NCBI RefSeq assembly: GCF_024662215.1
Contig: NZ_CP096115.1
Location: 124,001 to 188,000, forward strand
From: Methanoplanus endosymbiosus
GTDB taxonomy: Archaea > Halobacteriota > Methanomicrobia > Methanomicrobiales > Methanomicrobiaceae
DNA length: 64,000 nt
Reading direction: 5' to 3'
Part shown: one piece after another, positions 38,204 through 46,793 of the stretch
Numbering within the stretch: the first letter of the stretch is position 1
How the letters are laid out: every line of letters starts with the position of its first letter
Made by a program: the position numbers and the translations under genes
Notes under the pieces: generated by a model
What the model was told of the DNA's origin: nothing
Databases searched by the model: none
The model's input: the letters and a program-made list of their open reading frames with translations, nothing else

Positions 38204-39049
38204 ATGACGTATATGGAAGAATTAATCAAAAAACTATCCGCAGAAAACAGGGCCAGAACTGATATTGTTAATTCTTTAAAGAAACTGAATAAACCGGAAG
38301 AAAACCTGATAAAAAAATTGATCCTGATGAAAGCTGAAACTGCAAACATCAGGAGAAAATATGAAAAAGCAAACCTGAGTGAGGATTTTTCCGGAGAGAT
38401 AAATAAAATCCTTGAGGGATATGATCAGGAGATCATCCTGACAGAAAACAGCTGCAAAGCAACTTTCGGAAAAGAACTCCATGACAGACTTTCGGAACTA
38501 AATATCTCCCACGAAGGGCAGTATCCAAAATACAAACTCTCAAACGGGCTGTTATACCTTACAGCAGATCTGTCATCCGGAAAAACAAAGCTTTTCTACG
38601 GCAATGAGATTGAAAAGATAGGCGAATGTAAGACAGATCCGGAACTTATTGCAAAACTTATTCATAATGCCCAAAGCACAATATTTGAGCGTGAATTTGA
38701 CGATGAATCCTTCATCTCCGAACTGAAAGCCACATATGACATATGGATATTCAAAAACAATGCCGAAAAGAACTCTGAAATAAAAATTGTTGATCTCCTC
38801 GCTGAGATAGCATTCATAAAACAGGATACCAGATTCAGAAATAACCCCTCAAAACTACGTTATAAAGACTATACAAAAGTAATGCTCAGCTATGACCTCT
38901 CAAAATTAAATGCCAGAACCACAGAAAATTCCGAATTAAAACTCACAGCCGCAAAGAGAAGCAATACCAGAAGCCAGAAAGGAGTAATCTGGATTCCGTC
39001 AAAGACAAGAGCCATAGGTGAAACATTCTCCGGCATTAAATTTGAATGA
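38204..39049 (+). CDS. Uncharacterised protein, first gene of the ATPase/helicase operon
   Basis: A 281-residue protein. The N-terminal ~85 residues are a charged coiled coil. The C-terminal part has the pattern IKIVDLLAEIAFIKQDTRF...LRYKDYTKVMLSYDLSKLN, which looks like a winged-helix-type segment, and ends in a basic tail with TRSQKGVIWIP. I recognise no named family and no TerB domain. It precedes two BrxC/BrxD-type ATPases and an Lhr-like helicase by 78 bp and is probably the operon's DNA-binding or recognition component. An in-frame ATG three codons later is an alternative start. Confidence 0.6.
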   Translation: MTYMEELIKKLSAENRARTDIVNSLKKLNKPEENLIKKLILMKAETANIRRKYEKANLSEDFSGEINKILEGYDQEIILTENSCKATFGKELHDRLSELNISHEGQYPKYKLSNGLLYLTADLSSGKTKLFYGNEIEKIGECKTDPELIAKLIHNAQSTIFEREFDDESFISELKATYDIWIFKNNAEKNSEIKIVDLLAEIAFIKQDTRFRNNPSKLRYKDYTKVMLSYDLSKLNARTTENSELKLTAAKRSNTRSQKGVIWIPSKTRAIGETFSGIKFE

Positions 39050-39127
39050 CAATTTGTATGATATAATTATCTAATTGTAGATATGATAATAAACAATGCA
39101 CAAAAAAGGTTAGTTTAACTGATTACT

Positions 39128-40363
39128 ATGACCATTATCTCTGATTATGAAGAAAAAAAGGAACCTGATAAGATTCTGGCAAAAAGAATCATTCATGACG
39201 TGGGAAGTACAGGCCAGCCTCCTGTCTATGGCTACCAGTATTTCACAGCCGGAATTGACAGGTACATAAATACTATTGATGAAGAATATCTCTGTGATTA
39301 TATTAGCTGTGGGGGGAGTTCCTTTAAACTCGTAATCGGAACATATGGTGGAGGAAAGACCCATTTCCTCTATTCAGTGCAGGGCCGGGGGTGGCTGAAT
39401 AATTATGTTACTTCATATGTTGAACTGAGTGCAGATTCAACACCATTTCACAAACTTGAGACAGTGTACAGGTCAATAGCTGAAAATCTTATATATCCAC
39501 AGAAATATGAGGATTTACACTCCGGATATGAGAGAGGAATAGAATCCTTAATTAAATACTGGTATTCCCGGAAGAGAAATAAACTTGAGGAGAGCGGACT
39601 TGACGAAGATGAAATCCGTGACTCACTCATATACTATATCTCAAAGATTGGCCCTTATGCAAGTACAAGTTTTCAGAATGCATTAAAGCATTCATTTCTT
39701 GCTCTGGCAGATGATGACTATGAGAAATTCAGCCTCATCATCCAGTACCTTAAAGGTGAAAACCTCTCAAAGACTGTACTGAAGGAGTACCAGATCTTTG
39801 AGAAGATTGACCGGCCAAATGCCTTTAAAATGATACGATCCCTCATATCATGGATAAAAGAAATTGAATTCAAAGGCTTAATCGTGCTGATGGATGAAGC
39901 TGAGCAGACACCCAGCATGACTACCAAACAGAGAGAGACCCTTCTGAACAATCTGAGAGAACTAATAGATGCATGCAGCAAGGGTACAATCGGCGGTTCC
40001 ATGATATTTTATGCAGTTCCGGATGAAAACTTCCTTGAAGGCAGAACTGCCGTATATGAGGCATTAAATCAGAGGCTACAGACAGTATTTGATGGTGAAA
40101 TCAACCCTTCCGGGGTTAAAATCGACCTTGAGAGATCAGAGCTTGAACCGGAAGAACTGCTGACTGAGATAGGAATCAAACTATCAAAGATATATGAGAC
40201 TGCCTATGGTGTCACTTTTGATGACAAAACCATAAAACAGATAATGGCGGACACTGCAAAAGCAGCATATGAAGAGAGATTTGGTGAGATTGGTTATAAG
40301 CGTGAATTTGTCCAGAGAGCAATAAAGGAACTGAATGCACTTAAAGTGCAGGTTCAGAGATAA
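39128..40363 (+). CDS. BREX-type ATP-binding protein (BrxC/BrxD, former DUF2791)
   Basis: A 411-residue P-loop ATPase. Walker A is GTYGGGKT (71-78) and the Walker B segment is LIVLMDEAEQTP (near 255), followed by MIFYAVPDENF and arginine-rich segments, as in BrxD-like proteins. Such ATPases accompany Lhr-like helicases in BREX variants and in the Shango system. It ends with TAA at 40361-40363, and the next gene's frame continues in the same phase directly after that stop. Cytoplasmic; probably forms rings or hetero-oligomers with the second ATPase. Confidence 0.8.
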   Translation: MTIISDYEEKKEPDKILAKRIIHDVGSTGQPPVYGYQYFTAGIDRYINTIDEEYLCDYISCGGSSFKLVIGTYGGGKTHFLYSVQGRGWLNNYVTSYVELSADSTPFHKLETVYRSIAENLIYPQKYEDLHSGYERGIESLIKYWYSRKRNKLEESGLDEDEIRDSLIYYISKIGPYASTSFQNALKHSFLALADDDYEKFSLIIQYLKGENLSKTVLKEYQIFEKIDRPNAFKMIRSLISWIKEIEFKGLIVLMDEAEQTPSMTTKQRETLLNNLRELIDACSKGTIGGSMIFYAVPDENFLEGRTAVYEALNQRLQTVFDGEINPSGVKIDLERSELEPEELLTEIGIKLSKIYETAYGVTFDDKTIKQIMADTAKAAYEERFGEIGYKREFVQRAIKELNALKVQVQR

Positions 40364-40369
40364 TCCGGT

Positions 40370-40376
40370 GGTGATC
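40370..40376 (+). promoter_or_regulatory. Strong ribosome-binding site before a non-standard start codon
   Basis: GGTGATC, the same site that precedes satP (before ATG). Two bases later comes ACG at 40379, with no ATG, GTG or TTG in frame until 40655. Confidence 0.55.
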
Positions 40377-40378
40377 TC

Positions 40379-41959
40379 ACGGAAGAATGGGTTGAGCACT
40401 TCAGGTACGGTAAAGGCAGAATTATCGGTGAGAAGTATGGCGGATTTCAGAAGCTCGTACAGTTTATTGATGGCAATGAAGCCTGGCTTTATGACTCACA
40501 GCTGAAGGTTCAGAAGGATATTCCGGACGGCAGGGAAAAAACAGATGATAAACCAGCTTCTAAATCCTTAGATATTATTCCGGACAGTAAAGAGACAGAC
40601 AAAAAAACAGATACAGATAAGGATAAGCCTGCCGGAAAGATCTCTGTAAGTTTTTTGGACAGTAATGATAAAGAGAAGGAAAACCCTTCCGGAAAAATAT
40701 CTGTCAATATTCCGGAAGAAAAGGAGGAAGAAAAACCTGCGGCCAGAGTCTCAGGAAAAATTCCGGGTGAGAACTCACCCCTTTCTGACTGTCAGAAAAT
40801 CGTTGAAAAACAGTTTTACAGGGAAGTAATTGAAGCTTTAAGGCTTGGCGGAGTGCCCCAGGAGAAGATATTTGATTTCACCTGTGGAAGGGAGGATGAG
40901 CTTAATAAAATCGCAGACTGGCTTTCAGACAGCAGAGGTAGTATTGCAATTGTGGGTGAATATGGTTCCGGAAAGAGCCATCTCATAAATATCATAGCCG
41001 AAAAAGCACTCTTAAACAACCGGGCAGTGGCTAAAGTAGAGATCGATCCACGTGAAAATGCGTTTAACCGGCCCAGAAATATTTATGCCAGTATTACTGA
41101 GTCATTCACATATCACTGCAATGATGACGTAAAGCACTTTGATGATCTCCTTGAAAATATCCTTTCCAACAGGGAAGATCCGGATTACAGCATCCTGTAT
41201 GAGAACGAATTTTTTAAGGGATTTCTTCGGTACTGTGATATTTATGAATACAACGAGTCTATAAATGAGTGGATGAGGGGAAAACAGGAAACCCTCCCCG
41301 GAGCAGGATATATTCTTCCGAAGATGATGGATACACAGGTATCAGCCAATATTTATTCATATCTCATCAGCACCCTTGGATGGATCTGCAAAAACCTTCT
41401 GAAACTTGATGGCCTGCTCATCCTCTTTGACGAAGCGGAAGGCATAGATCCCGGATATTACTCCGGCTACCAGTACCAGCAGTCAGAGAATATGATCGGA
41501 GGGCTTATCAAAATGTCCAATTCTGAGCCGGTTTTAAAAACTGAGGAATTAAATAATTATATCGGAACTGAAACGGGCCTGAAATACTGCGGACAGAACA
41601 GGCAGCAGTACCCCTTTCTCTGGATGGATAAATCCCATGTCAAGCTTTTATTCTCTTTTGTTCCAGGAATGATCGATTCTCTTAGTGATGAATCGCCACT
41701 GACAGCAGAAGTAAAAAAACTTGAACCCATTCTGATTATTGATCTTGACATATATGAGAGGGCAGAACTTCTCAAAAAAATTGTGGATGCCTATACAAAA
41801 GCATATGGCTTTAAGACAGCATATAACCCCAATGAGGGCCTACCCACTGAAAAGACGAGGATTTTTGTAAAATCCATAGTTGAAGCTCTTGACCTGCTGA
41901 GGTTTCACCCAAAAAAAGATCCGGAGGAATTTCTGAAGAGATATGACTTCTTCGGTTAG
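40379..41959 (+). CDS. Second BREX-type ATP-binding protein with N-terminal Tudor/CarD-like domain; apparent ACG start
   Basis: 526 residues if started at ACG 40379. The first ~50 residues (EEWVEHFRYGKGRIIGEKYGG, ...LVQFIDGNEAWLYDSQL) look like the small beta-barrel H-x-x-[FY]-G-x-G-x-V domain often found at the start of these ATPases. This shows the coding region extends well upstream of the first standard start, TTG 40655. A disordered Lys/Asp/Pro-rich linker follows, then Walker A GEYGSGKS (193-200) and Walker B LLILFDEAEGID. Start options are ACG initiation after GGTGATC, read-through of the TAA at 40361, or loss of the N-terminal domain. The gene overlaps the helicase start by 17 bp. Confidence 0.75.
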   Translation, partial: TEEWVEHFRYGKGRIIGEKYGGFQKLVQFIDGNEAWLYDSQLKVQKDIPDGREKTDDKPASKSLDIIPDSKETDKKTDTDKDKPAGKISVSFLDSNDKEKENPSGKISVNIPEEKEEEKPAARVSGKIPGENSPLSDCQKIVEKQFYREVIEALRLGGVPQEKIFDFTCGREDELNKIADWLSDSRGSIAIVGEYGSGKSHLINIIAEKALLNNRAVAKVEIDPRENAFNRPRNIYASITESFTYHCNDDVKHFDDLLENILSNREDPDYSILYENEFFKGFLRYCDIYEYNESINEWMRGKQETLPGAGYILPKMMDTQVSANIYSYLISTLGWICKNLLKLDGLLILFDEAEGIDPGYYSGYQYQQSENMIGGLIKMSNSEPVLKTEELNNYIGTETGLKYCGQNRQQYPFLWMDKSHVKLLFSFVPGMIDSLSDESPLTAEVKKLEPILIIDLDIYERAELLKKIVDAYTKAYGFKTAYNPNEGLPTEKTRIFVKSIVEALDLLRFHPKKDPEEFLKRYDFFG

Positions 41960-43529
41960 GAATTATCAGGAAGAGAAGAGGCTTCTTAAAAGGACCTGGA
42001 ATGCCTTCTTTCTCCGGTATAACAGAATGACTGAAATCCAGTCTATGGCAGTTCCGGTTGTGCTGAAAGGCAGAAATGCCATTGTTATATCGTCAACTGC
42101 GAGCGGCAAGACTGAAGCTATAATTGCCCCGATATGTGAGAGAATATTAAGGAAAAGGCTGACGGGCCTGTCTGTATTATACATAACCCCGACAAGGGCA
42201 CTGGCAAACGATCTAAAGGAGAGGCTCAGTGACATACTGGCACAGCTTGAGATTACCATTGATCTAAAGACAGGTGACAGCCCCTATATCAGCTGGACCA
42301 GACTTCCGGATATAATAATCACAACCCCGGAATCACTTGATTCTATGATCTGCCGTCATCCTGATGCTCTGACTTCCCTTGAAGCTCTTGTAATTGATGA
42401 GATCCATGCCATTGACGGCACGTACAGAGGCGATCAGTTAAGAATACTCATAGCAAGGCTGAAAGAGATATCCGAAGATTTCAGCATCTATGCGGTTTCA
42501 GCAACTGTTGACGATCCTCTGGCAGTTGCAGAGAGGTATATGAAAAATCCGGAGGTTATTACAGCTCATAAAAAACAGGAGTTAATGTCTGATTACTGTT
42601 ATTCCGTCCCGGAATTATGCCTCAGATTAAATGAGGAGAGGCTGAAGAAGGTTCTGGTCTTCTGCAACAGCCGCAGAAAAACTGAATACATTGCAGGTGA
42701 GTTTAAAAAATTCCGGAATGACAAAGAGGTTTTCGTTCACCATGGCTCACTTAAAAAATCCGTTCGTCATGAGACCGAAGACTGCCTCAGGACTATAACA
42801 GAGGCGGTATGTGTATCCACAGGTACACTTGAGATTGGCCTTGATCTCGGAGACATTGATGCAGTTATTCTTGCAGAACCTCCGGGAGATTCCTTCACAT
42901 TTATACAGAGAATCGGGCGCTGTGGGAGAAGAACCGGAAAAATCCGTGTATTTATGCTGGCAGATCAGATGAACAGGCCAAAGTTTGAGGAGATCGTCAG
43001 TGGGTTCTACAATGGAGCCTTCGGAATTCCGGATTACAGAAGAGACGATTCCGTAATGGTTCAGCAGATATTCTCAGTTCTCTTCTCAAGACCACAGGGG
43101 CTTAACAGAGAATATTTTTATGACCTTTTTGCAGATTTCTGTGAGGATAAAAATCAGACTGAACTTATCATTAACCACCTCATTGATAGCGACTGCCTTC
43201 ATTTAAACGGCTCTAAACTTTCTCTGTCCGAAGAGATTATGAACCTTGGTGAAAGTGGAAAAATTCACTCAAATATTCCTGAATCGGTTGGAATGACTGT
43301 AATTGATGTTAAGTCTGAAAAGGAGATCGGTGAGATATACATCTCCACTGAAAATCTGTCAAAATCCATAAATTTCATCCTTGCCGGAAAGATCTGGGAG
43401 ATTGTACGGATTGAAAAATTCAGAATTTTTGCAAAGGCGGTAAAAAAAGGATATGGAAAAGCCTCTTTTCCTCTTATCATAAATCACGGTTCATTCTGTA
43501 ATTTTCTGCCGGAATTTCTGCGGGAATAA
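41943..43529 (+). CDS. Lhr-like DEAD/DEAH helicase (Shango SngC-like)
   Basis: A 528-residue superfamily 2 helicase: STASGKT (51-57), TPTRALANDL, DEIH (151-154) in LVIDEIHAIDG, SATVDDP, VFCNSRRKTEYIA, STGTLEIGLDLGDID and FIQRIGRCGRR. It is shorter than Lhr itself, with only a short C-terminal domain. It is the last gene of the operon and its ATG lies inside the end of the second ATPase gene. A BREX-type ATPase with such a helicase is the core of the Shango defence system; the usual TerB-domain component is not visible here. Confidence 0.82.
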   Translation: MTSSVRNYQEEKRLLKRTWNAFFLRYNRMTEIQSMAVPVVLKGRNAIVISSTASGKTEAIIAPICERILRKRLTGLSVLYITPTRALANDLKERLSDILAQLEITIDLKTGDSPYISWTRLPDIIITTPESLDSMICRHPDALTSLEALVIDEIHAIDGTYRGDQLRILIARLKEISEDFSIYAVSATVDDPLAVAERYMKNPEVITAHKKQELMSDYCYSVPELCLRLNEERLKKVLVFCNSRRKTEYIAGEFKKFRNDKEVFVHHGSLKKSVRHETEDCLRTITEAVCVSTGTLEIGLDLGDIDAVILAEPPGDSFTFIQRIGRCGRRTGKIRVFMLADQMNRPKFEEIVSGFYNGAFGIPDYRRDDSVMVQQIFSVLFSRPQGLNREYFYDLFADFCEDKNQTELIINHLIDSDCLHLNGSKLSLSEEIMNLGESGKIHSNIPESVGMTVIDVKSEKEIGEIYISTENLSKSINFILAGKIWEIVRIEKFRIFAKAVKKGYGKASFPLIINHGSFCNFLPEFLRE

Positions 43530-43616
43530 TTATTCTGATTGTCTATTCAACAACCACAAATTATATGTTTCACATTAATATCTGTGCCCTCATTGTTCAT
43601 AAGAACGTAGCAGGAA

Positions 43617-43641
43617 ACCCCTGTGTCTTTAGCTCAGGGGT
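43617..43641 (+). repeat. IS200/IS605-type right-end hairpin (solo, without tnpB)
   Basis: ACCCCTG and CAGGGGT form a perfect 7-bp stem around TGTCTTTAGCT. The context AGCAGGAAA before it and AGTTGAC after it resembles the conserved right end, and the 3' stem of the omega RNA, of archaeal IS200/IS605-IS1341 elements. No tnpA or tnpB is nearby; the sequence upstream is the helicase gene. Probably a solo end, MITE or remnant. It also resembles a tRNA D-arm by chance. Confidence 0.5.
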
Positions 43642-43698
43642 AGTTGACATGGTTGTTGCTGTCATTACTACTATAATTGTTATGTATGTGGTGGAGTT

Positions 43699-46140
43699 TT
43701 ATTTCCTGCTCTCCTTCCTTATCTTTGTGAGTGCCTCAAATGCTGCTTCAAATATTTCATAGCTCTTATCATTGAGGAATTTTTCAATGTCCGGTTCAAC
43801 TGAAGCGTCTCCTTTCTCACCAAGCATAATCAGACTTTTTTTCAGAATTTCCCTGTCTTCAGAACTAAGTTTTAATAATAATTCTTCAGTCTCAGGACTT
43901 CCGCCTGACAATGTTATCTGCAGATCCTCTGCCTCCTGATTATCACTGGCAAAGTCCTCAACGGTAATGTTTTCTTCCGGAACTACAGTTTTGTCATTAT
44001 TATGTGGGTTATATCTGTTTACAATGTCAGAATAGGTATTCTGATTTTCGTAACCGGATATTTCCGGCTCAGATAGTATTTCCGGCTCTTTAACCGGGCT
44101 GAATCTGCTCATTATGCCGGAGTAGGATTCCGAACCGGATAAATGGCTCTTCTCCGGAATTTTAACCTCTTCTTTCTCTGCCGGTACTGCCTCCGGTCTG
44201 CTTATAGCGTAATTATTGTTATCTGTTTTGAGGATCTCTTCATCAGTTCCGGTGATGTTATTGTCTGAGTTTTCTTTCACTGAGATGCTCATCTCTGAAA
44301 TCTCAGAGACTGGTTTATCATCTTTATCTGTGATATATCGGGTTTCTTCAGTATTGCTCCTGATAAAAACCCCGCCTGCACATTCCGTTGCATTAACCGC
44401 GTCTTTGACATTATTTATCTGGTTGTATCTGTTTATAATGTCAGAATTGCCCTTAAATTTTCCATAAAGAAACTTTTCCTGCTCTGAAACAGACTTTGAA
44501 ACAGGTTCTGCCTCTTTAACCGGACTGAATTTATTTATTATATCCTGATATGTTTCTGAACGGGAAAAATGGCTCTTATCCGGAATTTTAACTGTTTTTT
44601 CCTCTGCCGGCACTGCCTCCGGTCTGCTTATTGGGTAATTATCTTTATCTCCTATGAAAAACTTCGATTTTTCATCTACTATCTGCGAACCCACAGGCTC
44701 ATGTATGACTATTTTGAGGATCTCTTCATCAGTTTCGGTGATCTCTTCATCAGTTTCGGTGTTCTCTTCATATGTTCCGGCGATGTTATCGTCTGAGTTC
44801 TCTTTCACTGAGATGCTTATCTCTTCTTTTCTATATTTTGCTCTCTCCTCAAAATAACGTTCAATGTCTGTTTTTTCCCTTATATGATCATCTTTTGGGA
44901 CATCTTCAGTTTCGTAATTATTATCCGGAATTTTTTGTATATCTTCAGTATTATCCCTGACAGAAGCCTCAATGGCAGTGTTTTCTTCCGGAACGACAGT
45001 TTTGTTATTATTCTCCGGATTAAATCTGTCTATAATTTCAGAATCAGTATTCTGATTTTCGCAAACTGGCATCTCCGGCTCAGAAACAGGCTTTGACCCT
45101 TTAAACGGCCTGAATATTTTTATTATATTATTATATGCTTTTGAACGGGAAAAATGGCCCTTTTTCGGAGTTTTAACCTTTTTTCCCTCTGCCGGTACTG
45201 CCTCCGGCCTGCTTATCGTGTGATTATTTTCATCAGTTTCAGTGATCTTTTTATCTGTTTTGAGGAGATCTATATCAGTTCCGTCAGTCTCTTCATCAGT
45301 TTCAGTGATCTTTTTATCTGTTTTGAGGAGATCTATATCAGTTCCGTCAGTCTCTTCATCAGTTTCAGTGATTTTTTTATCTGTTTTGAGGAGATCTATA
45401 TCAGTTCCGTCAGTCTCTTCATCAGTTTCAGTGATCTTTTTATCTGTTTTGAGGAGATCTATATCAGTTCCGTCAGTCTCTTCATCAGTTTCAGTGATTT
45501 TTTTATCTGTTTTGAGGAGATCTATATCAGTTCCGTCAGTCTCTTCATCAGTTTCAGTGATTTTTTTATCTGTTTTGAGGAGATCTATATCAGTTCCGTC
45601 AGTCTCTTCATCAGTTTCAGTGATGTTATCATCTGAGTTCTCTTTCACTGAGTTGCGTATCTCTTTTCTCTCAGAGCCTGCTCTCTCCTCAAATAAATTT
45701 TCAATATTGGACTTACTCTCTATATAATTGTCTTCCGGTACATCTTCAGTTTCTATATTATTATCCGGAATGTTTCGTGTATCTTCAGTTTCATCAGAGA
45801 ATGCCTCAGAAAATAATGAATCTTCTGATTTTTCCACACCTGTCAGTAATATATTACTGTATTTTTCAATAATCTCTGATTTTGTGTTATTTTTAGTGTA
45901 ATCATTTCCTTTCTGAGTTATACAGAAGCTTTCCTTTTTTACTTTATACAGTATTCCGTTGCTGATTAGTTCCCGGACTCCGCTTTCAAGTATTTTTTCG
46001 GATATTAATTCCAGGTTCTCCGGCCTTTCCCTGAAAACATTCTTAATATGAATATTAAGCCCTTTATAATTATGGACAATCCCTTTTTTAGAATAATTGA
46101 TTATCTCATACATTATCTCCCCGGTTAAAGACCCTTTCAT
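43699..46140 (-). CDS. Repeat-built protein: N-terminal winged helix, disordered repeats, C-terminal HEAT-like tail
   Basis: 813 residues. The first ~80 look like a winged helix (IMYEIINYSKKGIVHNYKGL, ...ISNGILYKVKKESFCITQKG). The middle is acidic and disordered and built of repeats at two scales. One is a unit of 21 residues, ITETDEETDGTDIDLLKTDKK, in six tandem copies. The other is a unit of over 100 residues beginning ISRPEAVPAE in three diverged copies. The last ~70 residues (ILKKSLIMLGEKGDASVEPDIEKFL, ...FEAAFEALTKIRK) resemble a HEAT repeat. An alternative start is ATG 46113. It ends convergent with the helicase operon, with the IS605-like hairpin between them. Function unknown; the two ends suggest DNA and protein binding. 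Confidence 0.7.
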   Translation of the reverse strand: MKGSLTGEIMYEIINYSKKGIVHNYKGLNIHIKNVFRERPENLELISEKILESGVRELISNGILYKVKKESFCITQKGNDYTKNNTKSEIIEKYSNILLTGVEKSEDSLFSEAFSDETEDTRNIPDNNIETEDVPEDNYIESKSNIENLFEERAGSERKEIRNSVKENSDDNITETDEETDGTDIDLLKTDKKITETDEETDGTDIDLLKTDKKITETDEETDGTDIDLLKTDKKITETDEETDGTDIDLLKTDKKITETDEETDGTDIDLLKTDKKITETDEETDGTDIDLLKTDKKITETDENNHTISRPEAVPAEGKKVKTPKKGHFSRSKAYNNIIKIFRPFKGSKPVSEPEMPVCENQNTDSEIIDRFNPENNNKTVVPEENTAIEASVRDNTEDIQKIPDNNYETEDVPKDDHIREKTDIERYFEERAKYRKEEISISVKENSDDNIAGTYEENTETDEEITETDEEILKIVIHEPVGSQIVDEKSKFFIGDKDNYPISRPEAVPAEEKTVKIPDKSHFSRSETYQDIINKFSPVKEAEPVSKSVSEQEKFLYGKFKGNSDIINRYNQINNVKDAVNATECAGGVFIRSNTEETRYITDKDDKPVSEISEMSISVKENSDNNITGTDEEILKTDNNNYAISRPEAVPAEKEEVKIPEKSHLSGSESYSGIMSRFSPVKEPEILSEPEISGYENQNTYSDIVNRYNPHNNDKTVVPEENITVEDFASDNQEAEDLQITLSGGSPETEELLLKLSSEDREILKKSLIMLGEKGDASVEPDIEKFLNDKSYEIFEAAFEALTKIRKESRK
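45231..45608. repeat. Six tandem 63-bp repeats inside a coding sequence
   Basis: Near-identical 63-bp units begin at 45231, 45294, 45357, 45420, 45483 and 45546. They differ at a base or two, for example GATCTTTTT against GATTTTTTT. They keep the reading frame and encode the 21-residue acidic unit. The near-identity implies recent expansion. Confidence 0.93.
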
Positions 46141-46793
46141 GATTATTATCTTATAATTCTCATTATTGAATTTATCTATTTGATTGGAGGGTTTTTTTAT
46201 TCTTTCAAAAATTACTCATTACCATTTTTGTAATTCATCTTCCTGAAATATTGGATTGATCTCTGCCGGTTTTTTCTTTTTGCCTGCCACTGAACCTGCA
46301 AGCTGGTACATTCCTTCATCAGCCAGGGCTCTAATAAAGAATATCCTGGGCATATTCACAAAAAAGGCAGGAAATGTCAGCCCGGCAGAGGCTTATGAAC
46401 CGGGGTGTAAATCTAAGTATTTATCCTAATCTCCTGAGTTTTTAGGTACATGGATCCAATACAACCAGCATATTGAATTTTCAGCTACAATAGGTCATTT
46501 TTTCAAAAATTGTGTGCCTACAATTTAAGCGCAGGGCATGGGCAATTTTGTTCTGATTTACCGGCCAACAATCCCTTAGATATTAAAATAATGCTTCAAC
46601 AAACAGCTATTTTTTGAAATAATGTGCCCAATGATGTAGGAAAGTCAGTATGTAAAGATCAGTCAAAAATCCAATTGAAAAATAGTTATATTTTCTGATT
46701 CAGGGATAACTTTACTCTGCCAAAAGTGATATTGTAGAGTTAATAAGCTCACAGGTGAAAAATCAGGGTTTATTTATTTGCCTGTGTGGCACC
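46141..46793. other. Long intergenic region with a small possible gene remnant
   Basis: 653 bp between two minus-strand genes. It contains a minus-strand short frame (separate entry), a hairpin AAATTGT-GTGCCT-ACAATTT at 46507-46526, and AT-rich sequence. No RNA gene or recognisable protein was seen. Confidence 0.5.
46219..46353 (-). CDS. Small unrecognised open frame, possible gene remnant
   Basis: 44 residues from ATG 46353; the frame stays open upstream to about residue -18, with a GTG at 46359. The product ends ...KKKKPAEINPIFQEDELQKW. The basic linker and helical ends look protein-like, but there is no known family and no clear ribosome-binding site. Confidence 0.25.
   Translation of the reverse strand: MPRIFFIRALADEGMYQLAGSVAGKKKKPAEINPIFQEDELQKW

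Noticed and set aside
40361-40378. Read-through fusion of the two ATPases
   Set aside because: The stop is TAA followed by a strong ribosome-binding site, so separate initiation is simpler; kept only as an alternative.
43624-43665. tRNA-like D-arm sequence (TAGCTCAGGGGTAG)
   Set aside because: No acceptor, anticodon or T-arm can be formed; the IS605-type hairpin explains it better.
43565-43762. A 65-codon hydrophobic frame
   Set aside because: It runs over the IS605-like hairpin and into the end of the opposite-strand gene; no start signal.
45231-45608. CRISPR-like tandem array
   Set aside because: The units are adjacent 63-bp repeats in one reading frame with no unique spacers.
45154-45727. 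Long open frames on the plus strand over the 63-bp repeats
   Set aside because: They are the complement of the repeat-built gene; their products are artefacts of the repeat, and the minus-strand frame is the longer and has globular ends.
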